Assembly: GCA_963798795.1 (NCBI GenBank)
Contig: CAWCUZ010000007.1
Location: forward strand, 186,001 to 250,000
DNA: 64,000 bases
Reading direction: 5' to 3'
Source: CAWCUZ01 sp963798795
GTDB taxonomy: Bacteria; Acidobacteriota; Vicinamibacteria; Vicinamibacterales; SCN-69-37
The position numbers and the translations under genes are program-made. How positions within the stretch are numbered: the stretch's first letter is position 1; each line of letters starts with the position of its first letter. Positions 61,059 to 64,000 of this stretch are shown here, in pieces. The notes beneath the pieces were generated by a model that ran no database searches, was not told where the DNA came from, and worked only from the letters and a program-made list of their open reading frames with translations.

Positions 61059-63749
61059 ATGGACTGGACACGCCGCATCGAAGCCGCCCTCGGCGCCACC
61101 GTTCGCGACGCCGACATCCTCGAGGAACTGACGCAGCACGCGGCGGCGATGTACGCCGCGGCCCGCGCCGAAGGCTGCGACGCCGCCGAGGCCGAGCAGC
61201 ACGTCGCGGGACAGATCGCCGCGTGGGCCGCCGATCCCGCGTCGCTCCGGCGCCGGCCCAGGCGCGCGCCCGTGGTCATGCCGCCGTCCCGCTCGACCGG
61301 CGGTTGGGCCGCCGCGTGGCAGGACGCGCGGTACGCGATGCGTCTCTTCGGGCGGCAGCCGGCCTACGCGGCCCTCGTCATTGCGACCATGGCGCTCGGC
61401 ATCGCGGCGACGACCGCGATCGGCACCGTCGCCTACGGGGTGCTCCTCAAGCCCCTGCCCTGGGCCGACGCGCCGCGTCTGGTGCGCCTCTACGAGAGCC
61501 GTGAGGGCAGCACGCGCCGCTTCGGTCCGCTGATGACCAACCTCAGCTACCGCGCGTGGCGCGACCACATGACGACGCTCGACGCGATCGGCGCGTGGAC
61601 GGGCGCGCGATCCATCCTGAGCGATGGCGGCGAGGCGACGCGCATTTCCACGCAAGCCGTGACGCCGTCGCTCTTCTCCATGCTCGGCGCCGCGCCGATC
61701 GTCGGCCGGGCCTTCGCAGAGACCGACGCCGCGCCCGGCCATCCCGCGCTGGCGATCCTGTCGTACGGACTGTGGCAGCAGCGGTTCGGCGGAGCCACCG
61801 AGGCCGTCGGGCAGACCATCACGCTCGACGGCAGGCCGCACACGATTGTCGGCGTCATGCCGGCGCGCTTCGCGTTCCCCGACCGCGAGACCCGTCTGTG
61901 GACGCCGTTGGAGGTCAAACCGGTCACGACGCCGGACCAGCAGGGGGCCACCGTCTCGCTCTTCAGCGCCATCGGGCGGCTGCGTCCCGGCGCGACGCCG
62001 GAACAGGCGGCCGCCGAAGGAACGGCGCTCGGCCGGGCGGTTCCCGTCGAGGGTACCGTCAGGGTGGTTTCGATCGCCATCTTCGGCAGCGACGGCCCGA
62101 CGATCGTCACCGCGCCGCCGCTGCTGGCGGATCTCGTCTCGAGCGTGCGTCCCGCGATCCTGATCCTCTTCGCCGCGGTCCTGCTGCTGCTTGCGACGGC
62201 TGCGGCCAACGTGGCCAGCCTGCAGCTCGCGCGCGCGACAGGCCGGCGGCGCGAGCTGTCGATCCGCGCCGCGCTCGGCGCCGGTTCCGGCCGGCTCGCC
62301 CGGCAGAGCCTCGTCGAAAATCTGCTGCTCGGACTCCTCGGCGGCGCCGCCGGCCTCGTGCTGGCCGCCCTGATGCAGCGGGCGATGCCCTCGCTGCTCC
62401 CGCGCGATTTTCCGCGCGTCGACGACATCGCGCTGAACGCGCGCGTCGCGCTCTTCGGTTTCACGGCGGCGGTCGTGGCCGGCCTCGGTGCCGGTCTGCT
62501 GCCGGCGCTGCACGCCTCGCGTCGCGACCTGGTGGCCGCCCTGACCGAGGACTCGCTCGCGCCGGTCGGCGGCGCGCTCCGCTCCCGCACCGCGCGCGTG
62601 CGGAGCGCCATCATGGCGGGGCAGGTCGGCATCGCGACCGTGCTGCTCGTTGGCGCGCTGCTCCTCGTCCGCAGTTTCGTGGGGCTCATGCATGCCGACA
62701 CCGGGTACGACACGACGAACGTGCTGGTCGCACAGGTCACGCTGCCGGATCCGCGCTACACGCCCGAGCGGCGGCTCGACGTGCTCGGCCGGTTCGTCGA
62801 GCGGCTGAAGGGACGCCCCGGCGTCACGGCCGTCTCGTACGGCGGCGCGATTCCGTTCGGCAACAGCACGAGCCTCTCGTCGTTTCCGCTCCGGAACGCC
62901 GATGGCCGCATCGTGCAGGTCCAGACGGGCGCGCGGACGGTCGGTCCCGGCTATTTCGCCGCCCTCGGACAGCGCATCGTGGAAGGCCGAGAGTTCACGG
63001 CGCGCGACACCGCCACGAGCCAGGCGGTGATGCTCGTCAACAAGGAGTTCGAACGGAAGTACCTCGACGGCCACGCGATGGGCGCCGTGCTGCCGGGTAA
63101 CCACGGGGACCGGCCCATCGTCGGCGTCGTCGACAACGCCGTCCGGCGCAGCATCACCGATGAACCGGCGCCGGAAATCTATGCCGCCAGCCTCCAGTCT
63201 CCGCCAGAGGACGGCGACCTGTCGCTCGTCGTGCGGACGAGCGGCAACCCCTCCGCGCTCGCCCCGCTCGTTCGCACCGCCATCCACGAGCAGGACCCGC
63301 AGGCGCCGGTGGACGAGATCGCGACGCTGCAGGATCTGGTGTCGCAGAGCGTCGCCACGCCGCGGCTGTACATGACGGTGCTCGCGACCTTCGCGGCCTT
63401 CGCGTTGATCATCGCGGCCGTCGGCCTCTTCGGCGTCCTGTCCTACACGGTTGCCCAGCGCTCGCGCGAGATCGGCGTGCGCTCCGCTCTGGGCGCGCAG
63501 GTCCGCGACATCGTCGGCCTGGTCGTTCGCCAGTCGATCGGCATCGCCCTGGTAGGCCTCGCCGCCGGGATGATCGCGGCGCTCTGGCTCACGAACACGC
63601 TGCGGACGTTCCTCTACGGCGTGACGCCCCACGATCTCGCCAGCTTCGCGGCGGTGGCGGCGGTCCTGCTGCTCGTCTCGATCGTCGCGAGCATCGTCCC
63701 GGCGCGCCGCGCCGCGAGGGTGGATCCGGTGAAGGTCTTGCGGGCATGA
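61059..63749 (+). CDS. ADOP-type MacB/FtsX permease
   Basis: 896 residues from the ATG at 61059. Prefix domain (MDWTRRIEAALGATVRDADI, 1-80). First helix near 100-122 (AALVIATMALGIAATTAIG), MacB-like domain with GVMPARFAFPDRE, first FtsX block (AANVASLQLARATGRRRELS), second periplasmic domain, second FtsX block (LFGVLSYTVAQRSREIGVRS), ending DPVKVLRA. Complete, but without an intact PadR regulator; expression may be constitutive or driven from the patatin promoter. Confidence 0.9.
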   Translation: MDWTRRIEAALGATVRDADILEELTQHAAAMYAAARAEGCDAAEAEQHVAGQIAAWAADPASLRRRPRRAPVVMPPSRSTGGWAAAWQDARYAMRLFGRQPAYAALVIATMALGIAATTAIGTVAYGVLLKPLPWADAPRLVRLYESREGSTRRFGPLMTNLSYRAWRDHMTTLDAIGAWTGARSILSDGGEATRISTQAVTPSLFSMLGAAPIVGRAFAETDAAPGHPALAILSYGLWQQRFGGATEAVGQTITLDGRPHTIVGVMPARFAFPDRETRLWTPLEVKPVTTPDQQGATVSLFSAIGRLRPGATPEQAAAEGTALGRAVPVEGTVRVVSIAIFGSDGPTIVTAPPLLADLVSSVRPAILILFAAVLLLLATAAANVASLQLARATGRRRELSIRAALGAGSGRLARQSLVENLLLGLLGGAAGLVLAALMQRAMPSLLPRDFPRVDDIALNARVALFGFTAAVVAGLGAGLLPALHASRRDLVAALTEDSLAPVGGALRSRTARVRSAIMAGQVGIATVLLVGALLLVRSFVGLMHADTGYDTTNVLVAQVTLPDPRYTPERRLDVLGRFVERLKGRPGVTAVSYGGAIPFGNSTSLSSFPLRNADGRIVQVQTGARTVGPGYFAALGQRIVEGREFTARDTATSQAVMLVNKEFERKYLDGHAMGAVLPGNHGDRPIVGVVDNAVRRSITDEPAPEIYAASLQSPPEDGDLSLVVRTSGNPSALAPLVRTAIHEQDPQAPVDEIATLQDLVSQSVATPRLYMTVLATFAAFALIIAAVGLFGVLSYTVAQRSREIGVRSALGAQVRDIVGLVVRQSIGIALVGLAAGMIAALWLTNTLRTFLYGVTPHDLASFAAVAAVLLLVSIVASIVPARRAARVDPVKVLRA

Positions 63750-64000
63750 GGAGGGGGTGCGCGGGTCCCTCGGGTCCCTTGGTCTCAACTGTTCCTCGTG
63801 TCGCGGACGATCAGGACTCGAGAGTTCCCGTGGTGTTCTGGCTCTTTTGGAGCTCGCTCTCTTGACGGCGGGCCTGGCGGGACTGTCGCCGCGAGGGGAA
63901 CCGGCCGCCACCGCTGCAGATCTATCCGTGGTACGCCGACCGGCGTGAGGCGCTGCGGCTCGCGATCGAGAACTCGCCGCTGCTGGCAGGGAAGACGCAG
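63750..64000. other. Window end with an open frame of unknown identity
   Basis: From 63866 the plus strand is open to the window edge and encodes LQIYPWYADRREALRLAIEN near its end, which looks like part of a real protein, but there is no start codon in view and I do not recognise the family. 63750-63865 shows nothing. Confidence 0.35.

Noticed and set aside
60867..63911. 1014-residue minus-strand open frame
   Set aside because: Antisense of the last permease gene; no signal or domain.
1..64000. tRNA, rRNA and riboswitch candidates
   Set aside because: No cloverleaf, rRNA or known riboswitch consensus found by eye; a covariance search would be needed to exclude small RNAs.

Overview
The window is very GC-rich and gene-dense. 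It most resembles a chromosome of Acidobacteriota, probably the Vicinamibacterales lineage. The reasons are six large MacB/FtsX-type 'ADOP' permeases, several paired with PadR regulators; a VWFA-related secreted protein; carboxypeptidase-regulatory-like repeat proteins; a DUF1501/DUF1800 pair; and M14 peptidases with Gly/Arg-rich inserts. No rRNA, tRNA, CRISPR array or phage module was found. The taxonomic call is an inference from gene content, not from a marker gene.

Layout. 1-9.3 kb: a membrane-anchored MutS-like ATPase cut by the window edge, two ADOP permeases with one PadR gene, and an ECF sigma/membrane-protein pair. 9.3-16.7 kb: a minus-strand run of secreted proteins (DsbA-like oxidoreductase, 32-Cys protein, TPR protein, VWA protein with a Cys-rich tail, two carboxypeptidase-regulatory-like proteins) ending in a scrambled junction where pieces of three genes are fused. 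16.8-23.4 kb: sigma-like factor, nucleotidyltransferase-like protein, MFS transporter, SixA-like phosphatase, PLP decarboxylase and a glycine-zipper protein. 23.5-35.7 kb: an M14 peptidase with a frameshift, two PadR-ADOP pairs, glycine oxidase thiO, a broken SpoIIE-type phosphatase and a DinB protein. 35.8-44.5 kb: CGNR regulator, tandem IPT/TIG lipoproteins, phhB, MerR, a small RHH two-gene module, a second M14 peptidase and an orphan microcompartment shell protein. 44.5-52.6 kb: PadR-ADOP, a D-threonine-aldolase-like enzyme, a four-helix-bundle gene inside an apparent inverted-repeat element, and a heavily frameshifted DUF1501-DUF1800 operon. 52.9-64 kb: a second glycine-zipper protein, an HTTM/adenylation-carrier-thioesterase locus with a methyltransferase, a patatin phospholipase and a PadR-less ADOP whose PadR survives only as a 3' scrap.

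The window is rich in small genome-shaping features. There are short-period (7-8 bp) arrays between genes, several of which fold back on themselves. There is a family of short hairpins centred on CTTCAG or CTGAAG. Many -10 boxes sit 3-11 bases from the start codon, which suggests leaderless transcripts. Several genes are truncated against unrelated neighbours. The most unusual object is a 665 bp segment (48771-49435) with matching 40 bp inverted ends, carrying only a four-helix-bundle (23S intervening-sequence family) gene. Several frameshifts, above all those at 49.4-52.6 kb, could be sequencing errors rather than real decay.
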